64,000 nt of DNA. It comes from Dentipellis sp. KUC8613 (taxonomy: Eukaryota; Basidiomycota; Agaricomycetes; Russulales; Hericiaceae). The DNA lies in the NCBI GenBank assembly GCA_002286715.1, contig NSJX01000028.1, forward strand, positions 186,001 to 250,000, read 5' to 3'. Shown here in pieces: positions 13,593 to 24,181 of the stretch. The notes beneath the pieces were generated by a model. It was given only the letters and a program-made list of their open reading frames with translations. It searched no databases and was not told the DNA's origin. Numbering within the stretch: position 1 is the stretch's first letter; every line of letters begins with the position of its first letter. Both the position numbers and the translations under genes were made by a program.

Positions 13593-14014
13593 CTGCGTAT
13601 ATATTATCACCTATTTCCCATTCCTGCCAGCATGAACTAGAAGAGACGATAGTAGATTGACGTAGATTCCGAGTCTCTAGTATTTTAAGGTACCGACGTG
13701 ACAATGAAGTTGTTATTATTTATCTTCTTACGTACCATCCAACGGAGACCGGATGACTCGGACTCCGAAGCAATATCACTTGCTCGAGCCTGCGACCTGT
13801 CCTCGAGCAAGTGAAGCCTCTTCTGGCATCCCACCACCATCTCCGCCTATAAGCCTAGCCTTCAAGCTCGTACAGTTGGGTATGTCGATCCACCCATCGC
13901 GTCCGCTTCATCGCCGCCCTATTGGTGGGAAAGACTGATCATGAATGCTGACAGGCCCGTGCTTTCGGCTAGCCTCGCAGTTAACCACGACGTCAATTGA
14001 TTCTGGGGACCTCC
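13593..14014. other. Spacer between F-box copies 1 and 2
   Basis: About 420 bp, presumably the 3' end of copy 1 and promoter of copy 2. No gene or obvious repeat was seen. Confidence 0.5.
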
Positions 14015-15734
14015 ATGGATTCAAAAGACGGCCAGCTTAGCGAGGACGCACGTATCCGAGGTACATAATCGGGCCCTGCTATTCTCATCTGGACTGATGC
14101 GTTGATCAGATATCGCACTCTCGAAGCAGCGACGTAACGCATCATCTTTGGTCTGTAGCAGTCCACCCGAGATTCTACAACATATATTCCAATTTTATAT
14201 CCATGCAAAAGTCAAACGTGGGCCACCGGGACCAGCACAACACGCACCTCCACGGAGCGCTGTGCTTACTCATGTATGCAGACGCTGGCGCGATGTCTGT
14301 CTGAACGACCGTCGTCTTTGGACCACGATATCGTCCAGCATGAATCGCCAGTGGCAGTCTGAGTATGTGGCACGCTCGGGAGACTCGCCGTTGGCTATGA
14401 ATATTTTTCTAGGGCCGCCCCATGAGGAGAACATCCTGGCACAGGCGGCCATAGATCACATACATCGTCTCCGCGTCCTCCTTGTCCACGGCTCTCAGGG
14501 AGTACTTCAAACCTTCATAAATTCACTTGTAAACAAAGCAGCCCCCATTCTCGAGAGTCTAACCATGCGGACTCATCGTGCATTTACCCTAACCGATGCT
14601 GAGCATTGTCCGATAGTGCCCGCTGATATCTTTGCTGGTACTGCACCTCGGCTACAGTCTTTGGCCGTGCATTGGGTTCGACTCTCCGGCCCCTCGGTGC
14701 GTGCATTCACAAGCCTAACGACCATTCAAGGGGAAAGTCCACTTTCAGCCCTCGACACCTGGATGCTGTTGTCAAGCACGACACATATCAAGGCCGCAAA
14801 ATTCTTTAAACTTAATAATATCGGGCAGGGACATCCATTCCACCACAATGGACGCATCTATGCACCCGCTCTGTCCGAAGTCGAGGTGAACGATGTCAAA
14901 CCCGCTATATTGATCAAGATGCTCGAAAATCTGGTCGCACCATCTCTTTCGCAGATCGCTTTGTGTGGAATTCGCTTGTATGAATGGGACCTTGACTTCT
15001 TCAGCAATGCAATCTCGCGGGCCTTATCTGCGCACTTCCAACTCTTGCGTCAGAAACGTGGACCGATGGAAGATGTCCTTGTTGATCCCGAGCAAGTCGT
15101 TTGTTGGCCGATCCATGATGACCGTCACCATCGCGCCTCCCCATTCCATATCGCGTGGGTTTTCTACCCAAGCTCTGCGGACGCTGTACGCCTCCTCAAC
15201 AGTGTAATATCTATCCTTCCTGTACACGAGGCCCGCACACTCTTCGTGGATAATCACGAATGGTACCCCGAGACCCGGGGCGAGCGCTGGGCCTGCCTCT
15301 ACCCCTTTCAGAACGTTACGGATCTCAACTTCACGAGCCTATTGGCGACTGAAGCTTTGTACATGTTGCTGGCTATGACGACCCCGGACCAACGCATCGA
15401 CATTGGGAAGGCGCTCCCGCTGCAGGATCACATACTCTTTCCACACCTTAGGAAACTGGTTTTCAGTTCCATGTCTGTTCGTCCGCACGGAGGGGCGTTC
15501 CTGCGCGTTCTCTCGTGTATGGTGCGTTCTCGTCGACGGAGCGGCACTATCCTCGAGATTGCATTCCAACACTGCTCTTACTCGGCGGTCGCCATGGCCC
15601 AGCTGAAAAAAGACGCGTTGGTGACGTGGGATGGGGTCTGGTGCCCTCCTTTTTCATTCGGCGACGCCGGCGAGGATCCGGAGTTGGAGAATTGGGAGGG
15701 TTGGGGAAGCATGTTCGATCAGCAGCCGCGCTAG
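14015..15734 (+). CDS. F-box protein with conserved C-terminal tail (family copy 2)
   Basis: Tandem paralogue of the upstream gene, 556 aa. Exon 1 (14015-14060) encodes MDSKDGQLSEDARIR. The phase-1 intron (14061-14109) is at the same place as in copy 1. Exon 2 starts DIALSKQRRNASSLVCSSPP. F-box residues are SSPPEILQHIFQFYIHA and VLTHVCRRWRDVCLNDRRLW. The middle keeps PADIFAGTAPRLQSL and LPVHEARTLFVDN. The tail reads WDGVWCPPFSFGDAGEDPEL then ENWEGWGSMFDQQPR. The frame is intact throughout. Like copy 1 it is likely an SCF adaptor with unknown substrate. Confidence 0.85.
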
Positions 15735-15904
15735 AGCTCTTGACAATGGCGAGTATCGAGCCTAGTGATTCGACAATTGTGTTGACGAAACATCAGGGAT
15801 GCTCCAAAAACCGGGTTGTCAGTATAATATACGAGCGGTGAATAACGATTGTGTATATAGACAACGACCCGGCTGGCCGACTTTGCATGTCTATGTGCAT
15901 CCAT

Positions 15905-16494
15905 TCAGCCCCCTGCATGTGCACCGCCGCCTTTCACGATGGCTGAGTATGTCGGCCGCGTTCGCCTTCCTTCCGAGCGTTCATCGTCCCCGCGGACGAT
16001 CTCCCATTCATCCTCGTCCCATACGCCCTCCTCCTGAACCATCACCAACACATCATCCCCAATCATCTCAAATGCCTCCCCGTCAGTCAGCACCGCTCGC
16101 TCCTTTCCTTTTCCTTTCCCTCGTCGTTTTGCCTTCTTCTCCGGGACCACGACACACGGGAACGGGAATGACGTCTGCTCATCCTCCCTCTTCTCTTCGG
16201 CTGCGTACGTATCCCAGATCTCCTGCTGGACATCCATGTCAACGTCCGCGAGCTCGATCGCCACGTCCGCATCAGCCAGCGCATGATATGCAACGTTCGG
16301 GTATTGCCAGCAACAAGAAGTGATGCTCTCCCGTGCGGCACGACGGCGCTGTCGGTGTGCGGCGCTTTGCTGGAACTTGGCCTGCTTCATCTGCGAAGAC
16401 TTAATAGAGTTCAAGAACGGGCTAGACTTCCTCGTCAGTACCGTCCTAGCGCAAGTCAAGGCGAAGAGACTTACTTATTGAGACTTCTCTGCAT
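15905..16494 (-). CDS. Small acidic hypothetical protein
   Basis: Two-exon model. Exon 1 starts at 16494 (MQRSLN), and a GTAAGT...CTAG intron joins in phase to NPFLNSIKSSQMKQAKFQQS. The protein continues AHRQRRRAARESITSCCWQY and ADADVAIELADVDMDVQQEI, has a basic KKAKRRGKGKGKERA patch and an acidic stretch EEGVWDEDEWEIV, and ends KGGGAHAGG. It is about 180 aa with alternating basic and acidic low-complexity blocks and no signal peptide or membrane segment. I do not recognise a family. The clean splice and codon pattern make it likely a real gene. It is convergent with F-box copy 2, 170 bp away. Confidence 0.5.
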
Positions 16495-16577
16495 TTGAGA
16501 GAGGGATAATTGGTTGGTTGGGAGCTCTGACGGTGCGGGACGGAGGTATAAGAATAAGCCTTACTTACCGCCTGGAG

Positions 16578-17451
16578 TCATCCTGACTTCGAACGAGAAT
16601 CGACTCGATGCGACTCCGCCTCCGTGATCGGCACCGCTTTCATATCGCCTGAGGGCAGCGTGACGGTGGGTGCAAAGGGTCTTGGCTGTTCTGTGAAGAG
16701 ACCCTTCGTCCAAGGCACTGTCCGCTGGCGTGTCGGCTTCTGGAGGTCAATTACGGAACTTATCGCATCAACGACGGGATCCTGTGTGTTGTTTGCCACA
16801 CGATAGGGGGTCCTATGATGCTTTCGTATAGATCCCTTAGCCGCGTGCCCTGTTTGTTCGTACTCGTCCCTGTTTGTGGAGAGCAAGCAAATCTGTGATT
16901 GTTCTCGGTGAATGAGGTCACTGGCTTCGACGTGCGCCACAAATATACACGTCTCGGTCAACACTGAATACAGACTCGGGTCAGTCTCGAAAAAACGAAG
17001 AAATCATTAGGTTTGTTGACCCGGATGAATGTAGGCGTCGCCCCGGCACTGCCGATACCATAAAGATATGAATACACTCTCTTGCAGACTTCTTGTACAC
17101 TTTAATGGTATAGCTAGCGTCGATTGAACATCGCACTGACCTTCCGTCGATGCGGACTGCACTACAGCATGGTTGGTCCCGGCCTTGGGATGCACCGCTC
17201 TTGGCTTTCTCAGGGATAGCAATGCTTCTTGTTGTTATCACTCCTGAACCAGAGGCAGAGCCCCGGTTATCTGAGAGTTGGCAATTTCCGCAAGACAAGT
17301 AAAGAGGAGATGGCCCGGATAACACGGCTTTGCGTGTAGACAATATACATTTTTACGGACTCAATCAAAAAGTACGGCGGTCGAGCAATCTTCCTGATTC
17401 GAAGTCTGGCGTATTCATCGCAGTCTGTCGCGAATTCCTGAAATGAAGAAG
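16578..17451 (-). other. Unresolved region with protein-like fragments
   Basis: The minus strand carries protein-like pieces I could not join into one confident model. One piece near 16578-16990 reads FLRFFETDPSLYSVLTETCI...IHREQSQ and later DPVVDAISSVIDLQKPTRQR. Another near 17110-17330 reads GPSPLYLSCGNCQLSDNRGS and ITTRSIAIPEKAKSGASQG. A third near 17360-17450 (EFATDCDEYARLRIRKIARP) follows a possible splice acceptor and might extend the F-box-like gene that ends at 17452. It could be a diverged gene, a 3' extension of that gene, or non-coding DNA. Confidence 0.22.
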
Positions 17452-19371
17452 TCAGAGACATGGTAACAGTGTGAAATGTGAGAAAAACGCGCATGTTAAC
17501 GTTTCGGCATGCTCGGGCAGCGACTGTCCGTCTTCCAGAACCCAGGCATCTTCACCTAGAGACTCAATCATTGCCCTCGGCATCATACAGCCCTCCAGCC
17601 GAAGAACCAGTCGAGCATCGCCTCTCCTTCGTGCTGTTGCGAGTCGCCGTAGACATTGAACAAGCCAGTTACCATCCCTCCACAGCCATTCTGCAAATTT
17701 CTTTAAGCTGTTATGGAAAGTAATGCGAACTTCAAATAGGCTTGGAAATAGGAAGTCGTTGGATTGATCACCGGCATCATGTGAAATCGGAGTGGCAGCG
17801 TCAAGTAAGAAGGTAAGGGGGATCATGTTAAAGAACCAGAGTGTTGTTATGTTGATCAGAGGCATAAAGTAGCGCAGCCATCTGTGTTCTGGTAAATCCA
17901 TCGACACGGAACTCTGTAGATGGACAGAGGAGGTGAGGGAAAGTACATGGATCTTCTCAAGTGTGAGCCGATTGTTGAGAAATGCCAGGTCCATGATGTG
18001 ATAGAATGTGTTCATTCCGAGAGGGACTGTCCGGTCCCAGGGATTCCATTCCAATGTGAGATGGAATAATCGGGAGCCTGGCTGACACTTTTCGGGAGTG
18101 CTAGCAGAGTCAATGTCCATGGGAGGATTGCGAGATCGGGCCGTCACAGAGAAGTTGTTGGAGGGGTGAAAATACAGTGTGAGAGACTGAAACTCGCCCA
18201 TATGTTGTCGCGCCGCAGATAGTCGGGACATTAGCAGATCGAAGAGCACATTGACGGTACCACTGCCACTTGTAGTTTCTTCCACTGATACCACGGGAAT
18301 GCGCATGTGGACAGATAGCGTATCCAATTGCGGCATGTGCACGCGTCTGAGGAGGGTCGCCGCTTGGGCCGCAAGTAGCCCTTGAACAGACATGCAGCGC
18401 AGCCGGGGCATCAAGATCGGTGCAGTCCTGGATTCAGGCAGAATAGAGCCCAGATCCCGGCGCTGACTATTAACTTCCGGATCGATCATCTGCAGGCATT
18501 CGAGGTCCGGATTCTGTTGCAAGAACTGCAACACTTCCGGCACCGACAGAACGCGCTCGCTGTTAAAATTGATGATGGTAGAAAAGGGGGGAACATTCTT
18601 GAGGAAGCCAGGATGTCCATTGAGTAGCTGAAGGCTGCGTAGTTGAGGTGCGCAACCACCAAACAGAACGGTGTCAGTCTTGGTTACGAAATTGCCAAGA
18701 TTGCTTGAACGAAATGCAGCGTATTGGAGAAGTGGAGCGGGAGAGGAGAGCTGGTCCATGAAATCAACAAGACCCATGCGTGTGTGGCTGTAGATGATCA
18801 TAGCACGAATACGATGCATATTCGCCAGTATCAGGTCAATCGTCGGTCCGGGGTGCGACAGTAGTGTTATATCTATGCGCAAAGGCGTAGACATCGAGCG
18901 TTCCAGAAACACGGCAGGCCATCGTCCGCCAAGGCAATCGGTGATAGACGCCCATAAACTAGGTGTTTGCAAGCATACATGCCGCCAGCGTTGGCAAACG
19001 TGGCTTAGGGAAGCCAACCGAGGTAGGGGCTTCGGAGACTTGCCATAATCATGCGAAACATCGGATTGGTGCGGAACACTCAACGAGAAGATGTGAGTGA
19101 GCAACTCTACAGGAAGAATGCACGCCGGGGCTAGGTCATTGAATTGCACCTTCAAACGGTGGATTGCCGCTTCTTGGTCACGTATGATTCCTCGGCGGAC
19201 TTCTATCTGCTGATGGATCAAACTGCGTTGATCTTGCTCTTGATTTTTTAAGGTTACTTTCTGTGAAACAAGAGATTTGTATGCGACGCTGGTTCGAGAA
19301 CGAGGTATGAGTACCTTTGAAGGTGCGTCTGTGACGGAGTCGTCATCAGTCCCTCCGAGCGAGGCGTGCAT
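17452..19371 (-). CDS. Divergent F-box protein
   Basis: Likely SCF substrate receptor from a different subfamily from the neighbouring tandem copies. I take the ATG at 19371 (MHASLGGTDDDSVTDAPSKV) rather than an upstream non-ATG extension. A helical region LKNQEQDQRSLIHQQIEVRR...AAIHRLKVQFNDL precedes the F-box, PACILPVELLTHIFSLSVPH and ASLSHVCQRWRHVCLQTPSLWASI. This coiled-coil then F-box order is typical of Agaricomycete F-box proteins. A long irregular leucine-rich region follows (APQLRSLQLLNGHPGFL, MPRLRCMSVQGLLAAQAA). The C-terminus reads DAWVLEDGQSLPEHAETL...LLPCL, without the WCPPFSFGG tail. It is about 640 aa in one long frame. Exact 5' and 3' ends are uncertain because an intron could be present at either end. 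Confidence 0.72.
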   Translation of the reverse strand: MHASLGGTDDDSVTDAPSKVLIPRSRTSVAYKSLVSQKVTLKNQEQDQRSLIHQQIEVRRGIIRDQEAAIHRLKVQFNDLAPACILPVELLTHIFSLSVPHQSDVSHDYGKSPKPLPRLASLSHVCQRWRHVCLQTPSLWASITDCLGGRWPAVFLERSMSTPLRIDITLLSHPGPTIDLILANMHRIRAMIIYSHTRMGLVDFMDQLSSPAPLLQYAAFRSSNLGNFVTKTDTVLFGGCAPQLRSLQLLNGHPGFLKNVPPFSTIINFNSERVLSVPEVLQFLQQNPDLECLQMIDPEVNSQRRDLGSILPESRTAPILMPRLRCMSVQGLLAAQAATLLRRVHMPQLDTLSVHMRIPVVSVEETTSGSGTVNVLFDLLMSRLSAARQHMGEFQSLTLYFHPSNNFSVTARSRNPPMDIDSASTPEKCQPGSRLFHLTLEWNPWDRTVPLGMNTFYHIMDLAFLNNRLTLEKIHVLSLTSSVHLQSSVSMDLPEHRWLRYFMPLINITTLWFFNMIPLTFLLDAATPISHDAGDQSNDFLFPSLFEVRITFHNSLKKFAEWLWRDGNWLVQCLRRLATARRRGDARLVLRLEGCMMPRAMIESLGEDAWVLEDGQSLPEHAETLTCAFFSHFTLLPCL

Positions 19372-19925
19372 TTCTTCCGGGAGTGTGATATGTAAATTCT
19401 GAGCAACATGAAGCTTGAAATTTACGAACTCAGTACAAAAATATAACGGCCTCACCACAACACAGTGTTTTTAAGCTTGGTCGTGCCGTGACAGAATACG
19501 TATGGCGGGCCCGGGACTTAGAGAGGAGTCGCTAGGCATGCGGTCGTCGAATCGTGACTCTTATACACTCGTTGTTCAACTCGCTGTGGGTTCACCTTGA
19601 TGAGAATTGGGGAAAAAGTAGTAGTCCATCCGATTTTGCCACAGGCTGACGCGCTGACGGCCGTTCTACTTGAGCCACCGCGAACAGTCGGCCCGGCCAG
19701 TGGATGACCGGGCCGGCTGCATTCTCGGCTTTCCTTTCCCTTACCATCTCTGCATCATCACCACCATCGCCCCGGTTTCGCTATGTTTGAGACGAACAGG
19801 TTGACGGTACAGTCTTTACGGTTCTCGTGTTCCATAATTTATTACTGATCGATTCGCGACTATCGAACGGTTTCCCACAGATTAGTGGTAGCACCCGATA
19901 CCTTTGTTCAATCCGAGGGCCACCA
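19372..19925. other. Divergent spacer with a GC-rich hairpin
   Basis: About 550 bp between the divergent F-box-like gene and the F-box relic. It contains the inverted repeat at 19686-19718. No gene is supported. Confidence 0.5.
19686..19718. repeat. GC-rich inverted repeat (hairpin)
   Basis: Arms AGTCGGCCCGG and CCGGGCCGGCT pair over 11 positions (one G-T type mismatch) around an 11-base loop. There is no T-tract, and terminators of this kind are not used in fungal nuclei, so a protein-binding palindrome or remnant repeat is more likely. Confidence 0.55.
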
Positions 19926-20634
19926 TGGACGAGGACCGTAGCAAACAAAACGCGCTCACTCATATTTCAGGTAGGTCTTGACATAAATAGCTCTAAGGGT
20001 GTGGAACGATAGAGTTATCAGATGCTGCGCTCATCAGACGGCGTCGGAATTCATTGTCTCTCGTCTGCGACAGCCCGCCTGAAATATTGCAATACGTATT
20101 CGACTTCTACGTCAATTCTGAAGCTCTGAATACTGGACGCTCAGATGCGGACACGGAGGCCTTCCAGCAACGGTTTTGCTTAGCCACGTGTTCAGCTACT
20201 GGCGAGAAGCATGCCTCGATGATTGTCGGCTGTATATCTCGGGCTTCCTCGCAAATGGGCACTGGAGTACTTTAAACGATCAGGCGAGTCGCCTTTACAA
20301 TTATCCTTTCTACTGTAGGAGAACTGTAGCGCGGATATAGCGCAAATGGCTGGGCAAGCGACGCACTGCATCCGCCGTCTCAATGTGAAGGGCAGCGCAG
20401 GACACTTGCAAGCCTTCTTGGACCTGCTCATCGACACGCCCGCACCGATTCTGGGCACTTTCTTCCTCTACAACTCGCGGGTCAATGATGGAATACCCGG
20501 AAACCCCTCATTGGTTTGTTCACCTACTAACATCTTCTCCCGGACTGCGCCTCGTCTCGTTCGGCGGAATGGGGGATGATCCGGTTCTGGAGAACTGAAA
20601 CTACTGGGAGAAAGTATTCGAAGAGGTTTGGTGA
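19926..20634 (+). pseudogene. F-box family relic with frameshift, large internal deletion and nonsense change (copy 3)
   Basis: The start (19926, MDEDRSKQNALTHIS), the phase-1 intron and the F-box (DAALIRRRRNSLSLVCDSPP, EILQYVFDFYVNSEA) match the intact copies. Around 20160-20180 the frame shifts: the expected VLLSHVFSYWREACLDDCRLY is in a different frame. A later piece, MAGQATHCIRRLNVKGSAGH...FLDLLIDTPAPIL to NIFSRTAPRL, again aligns with copy 1. It then jumps directly to SFGGMGDDPVLEN, the far C-terminal tail, skipping roughly 350 codons of the middle region. The tail's Trp codon is a TGA stop, followed by NYWEKVFEEVW. The locus cannot encode a full F-box protein. Confidence 0.85.
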
Positions 20635-20960
20635 CATAGTGAGCATAGGTGCTCGGCATGTCTTGAAGCTTTCATCTCGAGCCGGCTTTCACAGCCAGTC
20701 ATGATCTTCTTACTTCGCTTGTATCTTCGCTCACAGGATGGATCCACGTATATACTGCAGAGCTAACTAGTCATCTTTAATCTGTAAGTAGGAATATGTA
20801 CGCCAACGCTGGCAAGAGGCTGATGCAACGAACGGCAGATGCACAAACGGCCAGATAATAAATACACTTCACTTCTTCCCTTCCTTGCACTCGGACACGG
20901 ACTCCAAATCCCCTAGTATATCTGCCCCTCACCCGTCCGCCCATCTCCCAGCCTGCCTAT
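20635..20960. other. Convergent spacer
   Basis: About 330 bp between the F-box relic and the 3' end of the zinc transporter gene. Nothing was recognised. Confidence 0.5.
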
Positions 20961-23731
20961 CTACCCACGCACGATACCTACAGTGACACCCCCGCCGCCA
21001 CCCCCGCCCTCCTCCTTCGGGCCCTGCCCGAGCGCATACGTGCAGCGCTCCCACGCCCAGCGCGTGAGCCGCAGCACGTCCTCGTCCGCGAGCTCCGGCG
21101 CGACGCGCAGCTCGAGCGTGACGACGAGCCCCTTCGCGGGGTCCGTCGTCGAGGGCGTGAGCTGCCAGATGTGCGGCGGCGGCAGGTGCCGCACGTGCGG
21201 GTGGCGTTCGATCTGCATACGGAGTGAGCTGTGTTTTTACAGGCAAAGAGGGCAGGGAAGGGAAGGAGGAGGGAGGGGAAGGGACGCACCTCGCGCATGG
21301 CTCGGAGGAACGCCTCCATCCGCCCGGACGCGTGCCCGCGCGGCGGTGACGTCTGCAGGAGCACGGTCCCGATCGTGACACATGCGGGGTACGCGAGCTG
21401 GAACATTGCGATCGCCTCGGCTGCCGCGAGGACTAGATCTAAACCTCGGTGTTGCGATCTGTACAGGCACCGGAGTCAGGCCAACGATCTTTGTGACCGA
21501 CAGGAGAGGTAGAGACAGAACGTACGCAGGGACGATAAAGGATATCGTGAGTATGGCGAGGGCGAGGGCGATGGGTGCGAGAGAGTAGGGGTTCGCCCAG
21601 ATGCGGGCGAAAGGGGTGACGGGCGGTGCGTGCGCGGAGAAGCGGTAGCGGGACGGGTTGAGGATGGAGGCGAGTGAAGGAAGTTCGTTCCCCGCGACTG
21701 CCAAAATATTAGAACACAAAGATACCCGCTGTCTTGAAGTGAAAAGACGCACTGGTCACGAGCTTCGTGTTATTCTCGAACACAAGCGCGGTGCCGACAA
21801 GCGAAAGGAAGGTGGTGAACAACAGGATGACGGGGAAGTCAATCCTACAGATCACCGTGTCAGCACCAGACAAAAGATTGGTCGAAAATGGGTGACAGGA
21901 CAGACCCAAAGATAACCACGGTCTCATCCCCAGGATGATGATGGTGTCCCTCTCCCGCACTCAGCAGCAGATGCTCTACCGTCTCCTTGAACACATAGAC
22001 CGCAGAAAACATCAGGTACACCGCTTGAGCAAACAGGACCACCGTCTCTAATCGCGCATTCCTATCGTCATCATTAGCTAGTGAGCTAACTCGGAAGCGC
22101 GACACATACCCGTAAGATCTCCGCAACCCGTCCCGCATCTTCGCACTCGCCAAGTACACCGGCAGCACCTTCCCCACGGCCACGCCAAACGCATCAAACA
22201 CGATCCAATACCCAAGCCCGGTGGACGCGAGGGAGCCGACCTGCTGCCCCGCGACCCACAGCCACGCGCCGAGCACAAACTGCACGACCGCGGCGCCCGC
22301 AGCATCCAGAGGGATCGGGGCGTCGTCGCCGGGCGCACCGTAGCTGTGGAAGACGCGCGCCTGGGTGCGCAAGGGCGATATTGGACTGTGCGCGTGGTCG
22401 TGGTCGTGGTCATGGTCGTGGTCGTGATCATGGTCATGGTCATGGTCATGGTCATGGTCATGGTCATGGTCGTGGTCATGATCGTGGTCATGATCGTGTG
22501 CATGCGAGTGCGAGTGCGAGTGGCTATGACTATGCGAGCGCGCCTGCGCGGCCGCGAACGACGACCCGCCCGCCCTCGGCCCCGCGCTCTCAGGCCACGG
22601 CGAAATCGGGTTCCACGGGCTGACGGGCACGGGCGTGGGCTGCGTGTGCAGCTCCGCGCCGGCGCCAGGCTCCAGGAACGAGAAGAAGTTGTGCGAGAGC
22701 GAGTGCTTGTGGTGGTGCCCGCGGCGCGACGGGCGGCCGATCTCGCCCGCGGACGCGCTGGTGGGCGTCGGGAGCGCGTCGGGCGGGGGCCGGCCGCCGA
22801 AGGTGAAGCCCTCGCCGAGCTTCTGCGGCGCAGTGGCGGGACCGGGCGGCAGGGCGAGCGCGGGCGCGGACTGCGATGCGGGGGGCACCTCGAGCTCCTG
22901 CGCGCCGTCCTCGGCGATGGAGGTGTGCGGGAGGGAGCCGGGGCGCGGGAAGAAGATGCTGAGGTTGCGGGAGTGCAGGCGCGCGTGGCTGTGGCGGCGC
23001 ACGGTGGGCGAGGACGGCGGCGGCGGGTGCATGCCGTTCGGGGCGTCGGGCTGGCTGGGCGTGCGCGCGTGGGAGAAGGCGGGGGTGCGGAGCGGCGGGG
23101 GCGGGACACGGGCGAGGTGCGGGGGGTGCGAGTAGGACGCGGTGCGCGCGTGCGTGTGTCGAGGGAACTCGGCTGCGCTTGCGCTTGCGGGAACAGGGGG
23201 TAGCGTGCCTGCGCCTGCACCCGCGTCGGCGTCGTGTTCGGAGTCCGGCGCGGGGAAAGACATGGCGAGCGGCGAGGGAAGGGGAGGAGAAAATGGACCA
23301 GAGACGCTCCGCGTTCGTGAGTGCGCGTGCGACTGCATGTGTGCGGGGAGGGAGAAGGACGCGCGGAGCGGGGAGCTGGCGGGCTGGTGATGACTGCGGC
23401 CATTGGGGTGTAATCGTGGGCCAGGACCGGGAGGTGGGATCGAAAACGTCTTTTGGAAAGGGCCTGCGGAGGGCGGGGGCACGTAGGCAGAGTGGGGAGG
23501 TGGGGAGTTGAGAGAGAGCGTGCTGGGCGTGGAGAGGACACGGGTACGTTTTGGAACGTCCTCGACCTCCGCACCATTGCTGCTGCTGCTACTGCTGCTG
23601 CTACTGACACCGTTGAGCGATGGCGGCTTTTGCGAAGAAGCTGGACCGTTGGGAAGCACAATCACGGTATCGTCTTCATCCCTGCTGGTCTTGCGCCGGT
23701 GCATTCCGTTGCCGTTCACGGCGGTGGCCAT
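20961..23731 (-). CDS. CDF-family zinc transporter-like protein, Zrg17-like
   Basis: Cation diffusion facilitator protein, probably in an early secretory-pathway membrane, where Zrg17-type subunits pair with Msc2-type ones. It is about 830 aa. The N-terminal half is disordered and Pro/Ser-rich (a Ser run near residue 45, FQKTFSIPPPGPGP) and leads to a His/Ser and then His/Asp repeat (22394-22495). The membrane part contains VVQFVLGAWLWVAGQQVGSL then GLGYWIVFDAFGVAVGKVL, LETVVLFAQAVYLMFSAVYV and DFPVILLFTTFLSLVGTAL, then IALALAILTISFIVP and IAMFQLAYPACVTIGTVLL. The C-terminal cytosolic domain includes WQLTPSTTDPAKGLVVTLEL. The usual HxxxD/DxxxD metal-site residues in helices 2 and 5 are not visible, which fits Zrg17/ZnT6-like non-canonical subunits rather than Msc2. 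About six introns are inferred. The family call is firmer than the subfamily. Confidence 0.75.
22394..22495 (-). repeat. In-frame hexanucleotide repeat encoding 17 His-Asp units
   Basis: Seventeen consecutive six-base units (read on this strand as GAYCAY) encode alternating Asp and His, preceded in the protein by a His-Ser alternation. Both synonymous codons for each residue are used, but CAT/GAC combinations dominate in a block of seven identical units, suggesting recent slippage expansion. Confidence 0.9.
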
Positions 23732-24181
23732 TTCGGGTGGAATATATTCTGCAGGACGTCAACCCAAGGCGATCCGAGACGAAGAAGGAGATTCACATTA
23801 GTAGCGCTCAATCGAATGAGCACTTGAATATGATACGCAGGGCAGGAGCTGCAGCAGTGTACACCAGTGCGTGGTGTACTAACCGACAGCGGGTATCAAG
23901 GCGCGATAAGAGGTATACTTTCCAGCAACGTACAGAACAGGAGTTCTGCAGAAAACGAGAGGTAGGAGGCAAGGAAGGGACGGCTGGAGAAGCTGCAAAT
24001 GAGCTGGCCGTCGCTGGCGAGTCGCGACTGATGCCGTTCGGGCTCCCCTCATCATACGGTCACGTGTTGTCTGGCGTTTCAGAGAATGTAGATATTCGCG
24101 AATATTGAAGCTGAAGCAAGACATGGTTTCAAGCATAGACATAGGTTTGAGCATAGCGCAGAGTACTACGGAAGCCAGCAA
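23732..24181. other. Spacer, promoter side of the CDF gene
   Basis: About 450 bp between the CDF start codon and the RRP14 stop codon, both on the minus strand. No gene was seen. Confidence 0.5.

Noticed and set aside
22394..22495. Hexanucleotide array as a CRISPR or minisatellite
   Set aside because: Units are contiguous without spacers and in frame with the CDF protein, so it is a coding microsatellite.
22346..23203. 285-codon plus-strand frame rich in Val/Met alternation
   Set aside because: It is the antisense reading of the His-Asp repeat and Pro-rich part of the CDF gene.
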